Below, in pieces: positions 15,877 through 26,087 of a DNA stretch of 64,000 bases. The notes beneath the pieces were generated by a model. It made no database searches. It had not been told where the DNA came from and saw only the letters and a list, made by a program, of their open reading frames with translations. The DNA comes from Oceaniferula flava (GTDB lineage Bacteria > Verrucomicrobiota > Verrucomicrobiia > Verrucomicrobiales > Akkermansiaceae). Within the stretch, counting starts at the first letter, position 1. The number at the start of each line of letters is the position of its first letter. The translations under genes were made by a program, and so were the position numbers. Location of the stretch: positions 1 through 64,000 of the forward strand of contig NZ_JAFBGL010000004.1 in assembly GCF_016811075.1 (NCBI RefSeq), in the 5' to 3' direction.

Positions 15877-16941
15877 CTACTGCTTGCCGATGTAATCGAC
15901 CAGCCAGTCGCCGACTTCGGAAGTCTTCTTAGCTTCGCCCTCGGCGATGTCTTCGGTGCAGAATTCGGCGACCAGTGAGGCATCGACAGCCTCGCGGATG
16001 AGCTTTCCTTCCTCCATCAGGTCGAAGGCGTATTCGAACATCATCGCGGCGGAGAGCACGGTGGCCAGTGGGTTGGCGATGTCTTTACCGGCGGCTTGTG
16101 GGTAAGAACCGTGGATCGGCTCGAAGACGCTGGTGTGCACGCCGATGGAGGCGGATGGCAGCATGCCCATGGAGCCGGTGATGACGGAGGCCTCATCGGT
16201 GAGGATATCGCCAAACATGTTTTCGGTGACCATGACATCGAAGCTTTTCGGCCACTGGATGATGCGCATGGCGGCATTGTCCACCAGCATGAACTCGGTT
16301 TCCACTTCCGGATACTGCGGTGCGATTTCCTGACCGATCTCGCGCCACAGACGTGAGCTTTCCAGCACGTTTGCCTTATCAACGATGGTCAGTTTCTTGT
16401 TACGCTTCATCGCATACTCGTAACCGAGTGTGATGATGCGCTCTACTTCTTCACGGGTGTAAATGCAGGTGTCAAAAGCGGTGTTGCCATCGTTTTTGCG
16501 ACCACGATCACCGAAGTAAATGCCCCCGGTGAGTTCGCGGATGCACATGAAGTCGGCACCATCCACGAGGTCGGTGCGCAGTGGTGATTTGTGGATCAGT
16601 GACGGGAAACTAACAACAGGACGAAGGTTGGCGTAGAGGCCGAGCTTCTTGCGCATCCCCAACAGACCTTGCTCAGGGCGCACGGTGGCTTTGGGGTTGT
16701 TGTCGTATTTCGGGTCGCCAATGGCACCGTAAAGCACGGCGTCTGACTGCATGCAGAGTTCGTGGGTGGCTTCCGGATAGGGATCGCCGACCTCATCAAT
16801 GGCGCAGGCGCCGGTGATGCCGTGCTCGTAGTTGAGCTCGTGGCCAAACCTCTCACACACCGCCTTGGTGACTTTGAGTGCTTGATCGATAACTTCCGGG
16901 CCAATGCCGTCGCCGGCTAAAACTGCGATGTTTAATTTCAT
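15877..16941 (-). CDS. leuB: 3-isopropylmalate dehydrogenase
   Basis: A 354-residue enzyme of the isocitrate/isopropylmalate dehydrogenase family, normal in length. It oxidatively decarboxylates 3-isopropylmalate with NAD+ to give the precursor of leucine. It opens with [12 protein letters not shown], has the substrate-binding [21 protein letters not shown], the catalytic [10 protein letters not shown] Tyr region, DKANVLE (catalytic Lys), and GDILTDEAS (metal-binding Asp), then [18 protein letters not shown], which belongs to the nucleotide site. It is the last gene of the leuC-leuD-leuA-leuB operon, 72 bases after the synthase gene. Confidence 0.97.
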   Translation of the reverse strand: MKLNIAVLAGDGIGPEVIDQALKVTKAVCERFGHELNYEHGITGACAIDEVGDPYPEATHELCMQSDAVLYGAIGDPKYDNNPKATVRPEQGLLGMRKKLGLYANLRPVVSFPSLIHKSPLRTDLVDGADFMCIRELTGGIYFGDRGRKNDGNTAFDTCIYTREEVERIITLGYEYAMKRNKKLTIVDKANVLESSRLWREIGQEIAPQYPEVETEFMLVDNAAMRIIQWPKSFDVMVTENMFGDILTDEASVITGSMGMLPSASIGVHTSVFEPIHGSYPQAAGKDIANPLATVLSAAMMFEYAFDLMEEGKLIREAVDASLVAEFCTEDIAEGEAKKTSEVGDWLVDYIGKQ

Positions 16942-17013
16942 GATATTGCTTACGTAAAAGAGGTGTCTGACCTCTTGGTTCGAGGGGAAGAGCTTAAAAG
17001 CTCGATGACGGGG

Positions 17014-18528
17014 TTAAAATTCTTCGATGATGTTGAGCACCTTGATCGTGGCCTTGATGGCGGCCTCGGTCTGATCAACGTCCAGTCCTCGGGTTTTGAA
17101 CTGCTTGCCGTTGAACTCCCAGAGGATGGTTGCCTCCACCAGGGCATCGGTGCGACCACCGGGGGGAATGGTGACGGAGTAATCCACCAAATGTGGGTGG
17201 GGTTTATCAAGCCGATTGTAAATTTTCCACAGCGCCCGGACAAAGGCATTGTATTGGCCGTCGCCGATGCTGGTGGCCTGATAGAACTCGCCCTGCACGC
17301 TCAGGCGGACGGTGGCCACCGGGTTGAGCCCTTGGGTCAACGAGAGTGAATAGTTCACCACCTCAATGCCATGGTTCACAGCGGCATCGCCCAAGACATC
17401 CGCAATGATGAATGGCAGGTCTTCCTTGGTGACGCGTTCTTTTTTATCACCGAGCTCGATGATCTTGTTAGTCACGCGCTTGAGATCGGCATCGTCGAGA
17501 CTGATGCCGAGGTCCTCGAGGTTCTTCTGAATGTTCGCCTTGCCGGAGGTTTTTCCGAGGGCGTATTCGCGCGTGCGACCGAAGCGTTCCGGCAGCAGAC
17601 CATTGTAGTAAAGGTTGTCCTTGGAATCGCCGTCGGCGTGGATGCCGGCGGTCTGGGTGAAAACAAACTCACCGATGACCGGCTTGTTTGCGGGAATCCT
17701 AACACCAGAGTATGTCTCGACGATCCGACTGACCTTATTGATCGCCGTTTCCTCGATATTGGTCGACTCCTTCAGCTGATCGTGAACGACGCCGATGACG
17801 CTGGAAAGCGGCACATTACCGGCGCGCTCGCCCATGCCGTTGACGGTGGCGTGGATGCCGTGGATTTTTGCCTTCACCGCACTGAAAACGTTCGCCGCAG
17901 CGAGATCGTAATCGTTGTGAGCGTGGAAATCGAACCACAGGTCCGGGTAGCGCTCGACCATCTGGCTGCAGAAATCCAGTGTCTGGTCTGGGTTTAAAAT
18001 CCCGAGCGTGTCCGGCAGCATGAAGCGCTTGATCGACGTTTCCTTCAGGCCATCAACCATGAAGAACACATAGTCCGGCGAGCTGATCATGCCGTTGCTC
18101 CAGTCTTCCAGGTAGATGTTCACATCCACATTCTGGGAGTCGGCGTAGGCGATCAGTTCCTTGATGTCAGCGAGGTGCTGCTCCGGAGTTTTGCGAAGCT
18201 GCAGCTCGACGTGGCGCTGCGAACCTTTGGCTAACAGATTGATGACACGTCCGCCGGCGGAGGTAATCCAATCGACCGAAACCTTGCCATCGCAGAAGCC
18301 CAACACCTCTACCTTATCGAGATGGCCGTGTTTTTTCGCCCACGCGGTAATCGCCTTCACCCCCTCGAACTCACCATCCGAGACTCTGGCGGAAGCGACC
18401 TCGATGCGGTCGACCTTGACGCTCTCGACCAGGATTTTCGCCATGCTCAGCTTCTCATGGGCGGAGAATGAGACTCCTGAGGTTTGTTCACCATCGCGCA
18501 GCGTGGTGTCCATGATTTCTATGTGCAT
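17014..18528 (-). CDS. leuA: 2-isopropylmalate synthase (LeuA family; citramalate synthase possible)
   Basis: A 504-residue Claisen-condensing enzyme. The N-terminal TIM barrel starts IEIMDTTLRDGEQTSGVSF (catalytic Arg, metal Asp), with WFDFHAHNDYDLA (metal-binding HxHxD) and NGMGERAGNVPL. The C-terminal 120 residues form a LeuA-type regulatory domain. It condenses acetyl-CoA with 2-oxoisovalerate in leucine synthesis. It is closer in style to the shorter LeuA/CimA type seen in Bacteroidota than to classical E. coli LeuA, so citramalate synthase (pyruvate as substrate) cannot be excluded by eye. Position between leuD and leuB favours leuA. Confidence 0.85.
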   Translation of the reverse strand: MHIEIMDTTLRDGEQTSGVSFSAHEKLSMAKILVESVKVDRIEVASARVSDGEFEGVKAITAWAKKHGHLDKVEVLGFCDGKVSVDWITSAGGRVINLLAKGSQRHVELQLRKTPEQHLADIKELIAYADSQNVDVNIYLEDWSNGMISSPDYVFFMVDGLKETSIKRFMLPDTLGILNPDQTLDFCSQMVERYPDLWFDFHAHNDYDLAAANVFSAVKAKIHGIHATVNGMGERAGNVPLSSVIGVVHDQLKESTNIEETAINKVSRIVETYSGVRIPANKPVIGEFVFTQTAGIHADGDSKDNLYYNGLLPERFGRTREYALGKTSGKANIQKNLEDLGISLDDADLKRVTNKIIELGDKKERVTKEDLPFIIADVLGDAAVNHGIEVVNYSLSLTQGLNPVATVRLSVQGEFYQATSIGDGQYNAFVRALWKIYNRLDKPHPHLVDYSVTIPPGGRTDALVEATILWEFNGKQFKTRGLDVDQTEAAIKATIKVLNIIEEF

Positions 18529-18628
18529 GTCTCGGTGGGGGGGATGATTGTGTTCTGAAAGATAAGTGCCAAGTGGGGGCTAAGCTCGATATGGTTGTTG
18601 GGAGATTGGAAATCTTCGGCACCTTCTG

Positions 18629-19225
18629 TTAGTAGAAGCTGGTTTTTTCCCACTCCTCGATCTTGTCCTTATTGCTGAGGAGGTAATCGATGTCGTCGTA
18701 GCCGTTGAGCATGCAGTTCTTTTTGTAAGGATTGATTTCAAAATCCTCGGACTCGCCTGTGCTATCAAGCGTGATGCTTTGATCAGGGAGATTCACTGTG
18801 ATGGTGGTCTTGGGATCGGCCTCGATGGCTTTGAAAAGCTTGGCGAGGAAGTCTTCTGAAACCTGCACAGGAAGCACGCCATTGTTCAGCGCGTTGCCTT
18901 TGAAGATGTCTGCGAAGAAGCTGGAAACCACAACGCGAAGGCCGTAACCAGCGATCGCCCAAGCGGCGTGCTCACGGCTGGAGCCGCTGCCGAAATTCTT
19001 TCCTGCGACAAAAATCTCACCGCTGTAGGTGGGATCGTTGAGCACGAAATCGGCCTTGGGTTGGTCTTGTTTATCGTAACGCCAGTCGCGGAAAAGGTTG
19101 TCGCCAAAGCCTTCTTTGGTGGTCGCCTTGAGGAAACGGGCGGGGATGATCTGATCCGTGTCCACGTTTTCAATCGGCAAAGGAATGCAGGTGGAGGTGA
19201 CGGTGTTGAATTTTTCAATAGCCAT
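18629..19225 (-). CDS. leuD: 3-isopropylmalate dehydratase small subunit
   Basis: A 198-residue swivel-domain subunit of isopropylmalate isomerase. It pairs with LeuC to isomerise 2- to 3-isopropylmalate. Signatures are [14 protein letters not shown] (residues 18-31), the [17 protein letters not shown] loop (about 75-91), and [15 protein letters not shown]. Length is normal. It lies 38 bases after leuC and 100 bases before the synthase gene, all in the same orientation. Confidence 0.97.
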   Translation of the reverse strand: MAIEKFNTVTSTCIPLPIENVDTDQIIPARFLKATTKEGFGDNLFRDWRYDKQDQPKADFVLNDPTYSGEIFVAGKNFGSGSSREHAAWAIAGYGLRVVVSSFFADIFKGNALNNGVLPVQVSEDFLAKLFKAIEADPKTTITVNLPDQSITLDSTGESEDFEINPYKKNCMLNGYDDIDYLLSNKDKIEEWEKTSFY

Positions 19226-19263
19226 GGGATATAAATTTTCAGTTAGAAGTGTTCGGTATTCAG

Positions 19264-20685
19264 TTAGACCAATGCTGGCTCTGGGGACTCGGTCATGGTG
19301 CGAGGGTCGGTGACTTCGCCGGTGATGGCTGCGGCGGCGGCGGTGAGCACGCTGGCGAGCAGGGTTCTGGCGCCGGGGCCTTGGCGACCTTCAAAGTTCC
19401 GGTTCGATGTGGAGACGCTGTATTTTCCGGCAGGGATCTTATCGTCGTTCATCGCGAGACAGGCGGAGCAACCGGGCTGACGCATGACAAATCCGGCGTC
19501 AGTCATGATCTTGATCAGGCCTTCTTCGCGTGCTTGCTTCTCCACCTGACGGCTGCCGGGGACGATCCATGCGGTGACGTGGTCGGCCTTTTTCTTACCC
19601 TTGATGAAATCGCAGAAGGTTCTGAGATCCTCGATGCGGCCGTTGGTGCAGGAGCCGACGAAGACGTAATCGATTTTCTTACCGATCATCTTGTCGCCAG
19701 GCTGGAAGCCCATGTAGTCCATCGACTGCTTGAAGGTCGCCTGACTCGCCTTGTCGATTTCATCGAGCGTTGGGATGGAGCCGCTGATGCCGACGCCCAT
19801 ACCTGGGTTCGTGCCGTAGGTGATCATCGGCTCGATGTCTTTGGCGTTGAAATTGAAGACCTTGTCGAACTTGGCACCGTCGTCGGTTTTCAGAGTTTTC
19901 CAGTATGCGATCGCCTTGTCCCAGTCGTCGCCCTTGGGAGCGAACTCGCGGCCTTCGATGTAGTCGAAGGTGGTCTGGTCCGGAGCGATCAAGCCGCCAC
20001 GTGCGCCCATCTCGATGGACATGTTACACAGTGTCATGCGGGCCTCCATGGAAAGCGCGGTGATGGCAGAGCCGGCGAACTCGACAAAGTGGCCGGTGCC
20101 GCCGCCGGTGGACAGCTGGGAGATGACGTAGAGGATGATGTCCTTGGCCGATACCGCCTTGCCCAGCTCGCCATCGATATTGATGAGCATGGTTTTCGGT
20201 CGCGGCTGGAGGATGCACTGGCTGGCGAGCACCATTTCCACCTCGCTGGTGCCGATGCCGAAGGCGATGGTGCCGAAGGCGCCGTGAGTGGACGTGTGAC
20301 TATCGCCACAGACGATGGTCATTCCGGGCAGCGTGTAGCCGTTTTCCGGTCCGACCACGTGCACGATGCCGTTTTTGTTATTACCGAGTCCGTAGAGAGT
20401 GATGCCGAACTCGTTACAGTTCTTAGTGAGGGTCTCGACCTGGAACTTGGAAATGGGATCGGCGATCGGCTTGTCCTGGTCCCAAGTCGGGATATTGTGA
20501 TCCGGCGTGGCGGTGGTTTTGCTCGGGCGGAGCACCTCGAGACCGCGCTCGCGGAGGCCGTTGAATGCCTGGGGAGACGTCACCTCGTGGGCGAACTGGC
20601 GATCGATGTAAAGCTGCGTCGGGCCACCCTCAATGTCAGTCACTGCGTGTGCGTCCCAAATTTTATCGAATAGAGTTTTAGCCAT
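19264..20685 (-). CDS. leuC: 3-isopropylmalate dehydratase large subunit
   Basis: A 473-residue aconitase-family subunit carrying a [4Fe-4S] cluster. The cluster cysteines are in VGSCTNGR (about residue 346) and [11 protein letters not shown] (about 407-417). [12 protein letters not shown] and the final [17 protein letters not shown] active-site loop are intact. Length is typical. It is the first gene of the leu operon. The 187-base gap to the GH63 gene upstream probably holds the promoter; I saw no leader peptide or T-box there, but a stable hairpin (AGGGGC/GCCCCT) lies at 20816-20831. Confidence 0.97.
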   Translation of the reverse strand: MAKTLFDKIWDAHAVTDIEGGPTQLYIDRQFAHEVTSPQAFNGLRERGLEVLRPSKTTATPDHNIPTWDQDKPIADPISKFQVETLTKNCNEFGITLYGLGNNKNGIVHVVGPENGYTLPGMTIVCGDSHTSTHGAFGTIAFGIGTSEVEMVLASQCILQPRPKTMLINIDGELGKAVSAKDIILYVISQLSTGGGTGHFVEFAGSAITALSMEARMTLCNMSIEMGARGGLIAPDQTTFDYIEGREFAPKGDDWDKAIAYWKTLKTDDGAKFDKVFNFNAKDIEPMITYGTNPGMGVGISGSIPTLDEIDKASQATFKQSMDYMGFQPGDKMIGKKIDYVFVGSCTNGRIEDLRTFCDFIKGKKKADHVTAWIVPGSRQVEKQAREEGLIKIMTDAGFVMRQPGCSACLAMNDDKIPAGKYSVSTSNRNFEGRQGPGARTLLASVLTAAAAAITGEVTDPRTMTESPEPALV

Positions 20686-20872
20686 GGTATGTGTAAATTA
20701 TTGACGATCAGCACGGTGTGCTGCGCGCGCGGATCTAATGGGAGATGGACTCTTGGTTCCATCCTTAAATTGCGAAATTCGGGCGTTTCTGCGTCATGGC
20801 ACAGCGCCTCCGCCAAGGGGCTTTTGCCCCTCTCCCCCGCCCCGGCAACACCGCGGGCCATGGCGGCCGTAT

Positions 20873-23533
20873 CTAATCGATCCGATCTCTCTTGTGGATC
20901 AGATGGGTCACCAGCGAGGTCCAACCGGTCTGGTGGGAAGCGCCGAGCCCTTCGCCCGTTTCCGCATGGAAGTATTCGTGATACAGCAGCAGATCCTGCC
21001 AGTGCTCCTTCTCCGCATAGCGGCTGGCATCGCCGTAGCAGGGACGCGCTCCGTTTTCATCCGGGGTGAACAGCTTGACCAAACGACCGCAGAGGTCGTG
21101 CGCCACCTCGCGCAGGTTGCACTCGTTGCCCGAGCCGATGGGATACTCGATCAGGAAGGAATCGCCGTAGTAGAAGTAGTAGCGTTCAAGTGCCTCGATC
21201 AGCAGGTAATTGGTGGGAAACCAGATCGGTCCGCGCCAGTTCGAGTTGCCGCCGAACATATCCGTCTCGGACTCGCCGGGGGTGTAGCGCACCTCATTGG
21301 TCTCGCCGCCGTGACTGAACACAAAGGGCTCCTTCTCGTGCACCTTGCTGAGTGAGCGAATGCCGAAGTCCGACAAAAACTCATCGGGATCAAGCATGCG
21401 CTCCAGGGTCTTGCGTAGGCGCTCTTCGGAGGCGATCGAGAGCAAAATCATGCCGCCGAGGCCTCGTTTTTTCGCCGTGCGGAAAGAGATGTATTTCAGC
21501 AGATCGGTGCGGTTGGTGAGGAACCAATCGACCCGTTTTTTGAACTCGGGAAGCTGGTCGATCACGTCCTGGCGCAAGGTCATGGTGGCAAAAAGCGGCA
21601 GAAGCCCGACCAGTGAGCGGGTGCGCAGGTGCATGGGGAACTCCCGATCGATCATCAACTGATCGTAGTAAAATCCATCCTCTTCGTTCCACAGCCCGGT
21701 GCCGCCGATCGAGTTGATAGCATCAACAATATTGACGAAGTGCTCGAAGAACTTGGAAGCGATATCGCCGTAGGCCGGTTTCTCCGGTGCCAGTTCCAGC
21801 GCCATGGCCAGCATGGTTAGGCAGTAGCTGGCCATCCAGGCGGTGCCGTCCGCCTGGTGCAGGTGCGATCCATCCGGCAGAGCGTGGGAGCGATCGAAAA
21901 CGCCGATATTATCCAGCCCGAGGAAGCCACCGCCGAAGACGTGTCGGCCTTCGCTATCCTTGCGGTTGACCCACCAGGTGAAGTTGATGAGCAGCTTCTG
22001 GAAGGCCTTTTCCAAGAACAGCAGGTCTCTCTCGCCGCGCGGGGCTCCGATTTTATAAACCCGCCAGACCGCCCAGGCGTGGACCGGTGGGTTGACATCG
22101 GAAAAGTTCCACTCATAGGCCGGCAGCTGACCGTTCGGGTGCATGTACCACTCGCGCAGCAGCAGCAGCAGCTGGCTCTTGGCGTAATCTGGATCGATAG
22201 CGGCAAAGGCAATCATGTGGAAGGCGGAATCCCAGGCGGCAAACCACGGGTATTCCCACTTGTCCGGCATGGAGAAAACGTCCTGCGCGTAAACATGCTG
22301 CCAATCGTGGTTGCGCCCGATCAATCGACGCGCCGGCAATGGCGAGCCATCCGGGCTGTGGTGCAGCCAGTCCTTGACCACAAAGTGATAGAACTGCTTG
22401 GTCCAGAGCAAACCGGCGTAGGACTGCCGGCAGACCAGCTTTTCCTGCTCGGGGAGATGCTGCGGGATCTTCTCGTCGTAGAATTCATCGCACTCGCGGA
22501 TACGTGCGGCGAGGGTTTCATCGAACTCCTCGAAGGAGGAAAACCCATTGTTCTCGCGCTCGCGGTGCAGGCGACAGCGGATGGTGACCGTCTCGCCGGC
22601 CGGCACCAGGAACTTGAACATCGGCGCAGCCTTGGTGCCTTCTTTGTTCGGGTTCACCACCTCCTTGGCTCCATCGATGACAAAGCGGTGGAAGGCGTCC
22701 TTGGTGTATGGGTTCTTGCTCTTGCGGTTGAAAATCGCCTCCTCGTTGGTTTCGTTGTCAGTGAACAGCCAGCGCTTGAAGGGCTTGCTATCGGTCGCGT
22801 CGACGTGGAAGACAAATTTCCCCAGCGTCTCGTGATGGATTTTCAGCACCCCGTCCTCAATGAACATGCGCGGTTTCTGATCGGGCTTCTCACTGGCGTT
22901 GCCACCCTCCCAGATGTTGCGGAACCAAACCTGGGGCAGGACGTGGATGGGGGCGCGCACGGCGGCGCGATTGGTCACGGAAATCTTCCAGAGGATGTCT
23001 TCGGGGGTGCGCTTGGCCACTTCCTGGACCACATCGAAGTAGCGATCGTCATCAAAGACCCCCAGGTCCGCCAGCTCGATCTCGGGGTCGAGACGGGTCA
23101 GCTGGCTGTTTTCCTTGAGGAGATTCTGGTAGGGATATTCACACTGCGGATACTTGTAGAGCACCTTGGTGTAGGAATGAGACGGAGTGGAATCGAGGTA
23201 GTAGTAGCACTCCTTGCAGTCCTCCCCGTGGTTGCCCTCGTGACCGCCAAAGCCGTAGAGGCGCTCTTTCAGGATCGGGTCCTTGCCATTCCAAAGCGCG
23301 GGGGCGAAACATAGACGTCCGCGCCGATCCGACCAACCGTTCAGTCCGTCCTCGCTCCAGCGGTAAACCCGGCTGCGCGCCTGATCGTGGGGAAAGGCCG
23401 ACCAGCTGTGGCCGTGCTCGGTGTAGTCCTCGCGGACCGTGCCCCACTGGCGTTCGCTCAAGTAAGGCCCCCAGCGCAGCCAATGTTTGCTGCGTTCACG
23501 ATTCTCTTTGATGCGGTGGTTTTCTGGGTTCAT
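20873..23533 (-). CDS. GH63-type glucosidase / MGH1-like glycoside hydrolase
   Basis: An 886-residue cytoplasmic protein (no signal peptide) of the bacterial GH63-like glucosidase family, with an (alpha/alpha)6-barrel catalytic domain in roughly the last 450 residues. Family features include the N-terminal LRWGPYLSERQWGTVREDYTE region, a beta-rich N-domain, EYPWFAAWDSAFHMI (about 425), LPAYEWNFSDVNPPVHAWA (about 470-488) and GGNSNWRGPIWFPTNYLL (about 770-787), which are typical of substrate-binding barrel loops. It probably hydrolyses alpha-glucosidic or related sugar linkages such as compatible-solute glycosides; the precise substrate is unknown. Transcribed in the same direction as the leu operon. 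Confidence 0.88.
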   Translation of the reverse strand: MNPENHRIKENRERSKHWLRWGPYLSERQWGTVREDYTEHGHSWSAFPHDQARSRVYRWSEDGLNGWSDRRGRLCFAPALWNGKDPILKERLYGFGGHEGNHGEDCKECYYYLDSTPSHSYTKVLYKYPQCEYPYQNLLKENSQLTRLDPEIELADLGVFDDDRYFDVVQEVAKRTPEDILWKISVTNRAAVRAPIHVLPQVWFRNIWEGGNASEKPDQKPRMFIEDGVLKIHHETLGKFVFHVDATDSKPFKRWLFTDNETNEEAIFNRKSKNPYTKDAFHRFVIDGAKEVVNPNKEGTKAAPMFKFLVPAGETVTIRCRLHRERENNGFSSFEEFDETLAARIRECDEFYDEKIPQHLPEQEKLVCRQSYAGLLWTKQFYHFVVKDWLHHSPDGSPLPARRLIGRNHDWQHVYAQDVFSMPDKWEYPWFAAWDSAFHMIAFAAIDPDYAKSQLLLLLREWYMHPNGQLPAYEWNFSDVNPPVHAWAVWRVYKIGAPRGERDLLFLEKAFQKLLINFTWWVNRKDSEGRHVFGGGFLGLDNIGVFDRSHALPDGSHLHQADGTAWMASYCLTMLAMALELAPEKPAYGDIASKFFEHFVNIVDAINSIGGTGLWNEEDGFYYDQLMIDREFPMHLRTRSLVGLLPLFATMTLRQDVIDQLPEFKKRVDWFLTNRTDLLKYISFRTAKKRGLGGMILLSIASEERLRKTLERMLDPDEFLSDFGIRSLSKVHEKEPFVFSHGGETNEVRYTPGESETDMFGGNSNWRGPIWFPTNYLLIEALERYYFYYGDSFLIEYPIGSGNECNLREVAHDLCGRLVKLFTPDENGARPCYGDASRYAEKEHWQDLLLYHEYFHAETGEGLGASHQTGWTSLVTHLIHKRDRID

Positions 23534-23761
23534 AAGGGCGGTGTGCTACTAGCGACTGAGCTGGAATAACTAAGCCCCAGCAAGCTTCAAGCCATAAACA
23601 AGGCATTTGTGTGACGAGTGTTTCAGTTCTGCCAAAAAGATGACAGACCGCAATCCTTCCAAGTGTCAGTTCTCCAGCTAGTCATGAAGCCCACCCCTGC
23701 GATCACTGATTCTCATTGCCGATGCCCTCGGTGATCATTGCATATTTCTCAAGATCCATTT

Positions 23762-23980
23762 ATGCCCTCCAACATGATCCGACTCCTGCTGCTTCCCCCG
23801 CTCGTATTGACCCTCAACTCCTGCGCCCTCGTTACCGTGCCAGTGAAGGTAGCCGAATCTGTAGTCACCACCACGGCTAAGGTCACCGGCAAGGCCATGG
23901 GCGCCGGCATCGATGCCATGCACACCAGCGATGCCGAAGAGGCTGCCGCAGCAGCCGAGGCGGCACGTGAGGCCGAGTAA
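23762..23980 (+). CDS. Small lipoprotein (NF038104-like)
   Basis: About 72 residues with a lipoprotein signal: hydrophobic LLLLPPLVLTL then lipobox LNSC. The mature part CALVTVPVKVAESVVTTT then VTGKA resembles the short family of lipoproteins with a Val/Thr-rich helix, followed by an Ala/Glu-rich tail. I chose the ATG at 23762 because an upstream in-frame ATG (23738) would add eight residues before the signal; 23774 is also possible. Function is unknown. It is divergent from the GH63 gene. Confidence 0.65.
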   Translation: MPSNMIRLLLLPPLVLTLNSCALVTVPVKVAESVVTTTAKVTGKAMGAGIDAMHTSDAEEAAAAAEAAREAE

Positions 23981-24135
23981 TTAGGCTTGAAATAGCCGGC
24001 AGCTCGCATGCCAGCAACGATTCCGCAGTGCACCACAGTTCTGTATTGCACTGGCTCTTTATTTAAGCAATCTTAAGTAACTCCTGCGTCGTATCCGTCC
24101 ATGCTTCGTAGAATCCATCCAAGGAAAGCCTAGGC

Positions 24136-25068
24136 ATGAGATCCCGAAAACGATCCAAACCGCGGACTTTAAGCCGCCGCCCCAGGAACACCCGCCAGCG
24201 CAATAGCCGCAGATCGGGTCGTCCCACCCTGCGCGAAGCCTTCCACAATGCCAACCAACGGGCCAAGCAGCGGGCCAACCGGAGGATGGGAAAACGCGAG
24301 GGTCTGACCTCGGTGCGGGCCGCCATCGCGGGGGTCTCCGATGATGGAGCCATCCATCTGAGCATGCCACAGCGGCTGATCCGCTGGCTGTTGGCCATCG
24401 CCCTGTTACCGCTCTGCGTGGTGACCACCATGGCCTTGTTCAACGTCAACGAAGCCGGGGCGAGCACCCGCACATTTTGGTCGGACCTCATTCGCACACC
24501 GCATTTCCTCTACTTTGCCATCGGCATGGTGCTCATGGGCGGCTGGTTCTTCACGGGGCTACTGGAGCGGCTGTTTCTGTATTTCTACGTGCTGGGTCAC
24601 GAGCTGACACACGCGATCTTTGTCTACGCCTGCTTTGGAAAAGTGGGCGGCATCAGCGTCAGCGCCGACGGGGGTTACATCATGACCAACAAAAGCAATG
24701 TCCTGATTGCGCTCTCGCCCTACTTCGTGCCGTTTTGGACCGTGGTCATCCTGCTGATTTCCACCTTACTCAGCCTCGTCACGAATATCCCCTACCACCG
24801 CGAGGTCCTCTATCTGCTGATCGGTGGCAGCTGGGCATTCCACCTGCTGTGGACACTGTGGATGATCCCGCGCGACCAACCGGACCTGAAGGAAAACGGC
24901 GTGTTTTTCTCCTTGGTGGTGATCTACCTCACCAATGTCATCGTGCTTTCGGTGATCCTCTGCCTAGCCCCCGGAAACCTCACGTGGCATCACTGGGCGA
25001 ATCAGTTCCTCGACGCCTGGCATTTCCTCAAAGATCTCGGCCGCGACTCGATCAGGGCTCGCATGTAA
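24136..25068 (+). CDS. Membrane protein with HExxH metalloprotease motif
   Basis: A 310-residue integral membrane protein. The first 55 residues are strikingly basic (many Arg and Lys, no membrane segment) and might be an overlong start; the ATG at residue 51 (MGKREG) is an alternative. Five or six hydrophobic helices follow. The second or third carries HELTH (residues 155-159), a zinc HExxH motif within a membrane helix as in M50-type intramembrane proteases, followed by KVGGISVSADGGYI. The second M50 motif (NxxPxxxxDG) is not evident, so protease activity is uncertain. Single gene, same strand as the upstream small lipoprotein. Confidence 0.7.
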   Translation: MRSRKRSKPRTLSRRPRNTRQRNSRRSGRPTLREAFHNANQRAKQRANRRMGKREGLTSVRAAIAGVSDDGAIHLSMPQRLIRWLLAIALLPLCVVTTMALFNVNEAGASTRTFWSDLIRTPHFLYFAIGMVLMGGWFFTGLLERLFLYFYVLGHELTHAIFVYACFGKVGGISVSADGGYIMTNKSNVLIALSPYFVPFWTVVILLISTLLSLVTNIPYHREVLYLLIGGSWAFHLLWTLWMIPRDQPDLKENGVFFSLVVIYLTNVIVLSVILCLAPGNLTWHHWANQFLDAWHFLKDLGRDSIRARM

Positions 25069-25366
25069 ATGCCCTCTTTCGCCGTCTCAATAAGGCTCTT
25101 TTAAACGGATAGTCTAAAAAATCCCGGCAAAACAGGCCTAAAAAACCTAGGAATTACGTTAATAATAAAAACAACCTTACTTTATACTTGTCTTTTTCTA
25201 ACTTTTTGGCAAGTTGACTACATCGCTTAGCAATAAGCGGTATTTGGGGGGGAACAGCTCCGTCAGTAAAACCTTCGGGTGGAATTGGCGGGGCTGTCAA
25301 TTTTTAGGGCGGTGGCTTTTTTCCAAGCCCCATGATCAAGCGTAAATCGCCAGCCGTGCTCGATCA
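25069..25366. other. Intergenic, possible structured RNA
   Basis: No gene. An AT-rich part (25120-25210) is followed by a GC-rich part with several small hairpins: CGCTTA-GCAA-TAAGCG (25224-25239), an ACC-TTCG-GGT tetraloop, and GGCTT...AAGCC. These may be a 3'-end structure of the YbjN gene or a small RNA; the evidence is weak. Confidence 0.3.
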
Positions 25367-25903
25367 CTAAATGTTTTGGCTGTCCTCATCCTCCGGCACA
25401 GGTGGGATGAGATCGTCGCGCAGCAAGAGACGCTCAACCGATAAGTCATCGAGCAAGTCTTCGGGTGTCTGCTGAATCACCGCAGCGTAGGGCGTAATGC
25501 GGTCGACCTCGGCGATGGCGGCGTGCACCATCGATGAAATAATGTCGGCGTCGAATTTATCGCGTTCGAAGAGGTTGGTGATGCGGAACATCAGCTGGGA
25601 GCGATCGAGGTCATACTCCAGGCTGCCCAGCGTAATTTTTTTATTGGCGCGAGCGAGCAGCTCCAGCAGCACCGGTTCGTGTTCGATGTCCACTTCCATC
25701 GGGGTTTCTCCCACCACCGAGAGAGCATTCAGCTGGGGAAATGCCTGCGCGTGCAGGTGCACGTGGGTGTGGTAGGCTTCGAAAGCGGTGCGGATGACGT
25801 CCTTGCCCTCAAGGTGCTCGAACTGCCAGCTTTGCTTGCCAAAGGCGTCCATGACGGACTGGATCTGAATAGATGTTGGGCGCATGGGCGGAGTTCTAAG
25901 CAC
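25367..25903 (-). CDS. YbjN-domain protein
   Basis: A 178-residue soluble acidic protein. The YbjN-like region runs from about residue 15 to 150: a helix (IQSVMDAFGKQSW), then strands and a helical half with LGSLEYDLDRSQLMFRITN. Such proteins are small alpha/beta proteins resembling secretion chaperones and are linked to stress and motility in Enterobacteria, with no known enzyme role. An alternative start is residue 7 (25885). It is divergent from the ECF sigma gene at 26088, separated by 184 bases. Confidence 0.65.
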   Translation of the reverse strand: MLRTPPMRPTSIQIQSVMDAFGKQSWQFEHLEGKDVIRTAFEAYHTHVHLHAQAFPQLNALSVVGETPMEVDIEHEPVLLELLARANKKITLGSLEYDLDRSQLMFRITNLFERDKFDADIISSMVHAAIAEVDRITPYAAVIQQTPEDLLDDLSVERLLLRDDLIPPVPEDEDSQNI

Positions 25904-26087
25904 TAAATACCAATTTCCAAATCCTAAAGATCACCATTTCACGATTTAGATCCGTCAGCAGCGTTGCGACGGCGGATTTCCGGCCACGAAACGCTACTTT
26001 AGTCGATCGCCACCAATAAAACCACCCCTGCGTTCAGTCGGCGTGTTAAGATTTTGGTTTTACGGCTGTATATGAGCGAACGTATTT

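Noticed and set aside
19249-20673. Plus-strand frame of 474 residues opposite leuC
   Set aside because: Antisense shadow of a full-length, well-conserved LeuC.
20816-20831. AGGGGC/GCCCCT hairpin as a leu-operon attenuator
   Set aside because: No leader peptide with Leu codons and no T-run follows, so attenuation is not supported.
21857-23314. Plus-strand frame of 485 residues opposite the GH63 gene
   Set aside because: Antisense shadow in high-GC DNA with no domain.
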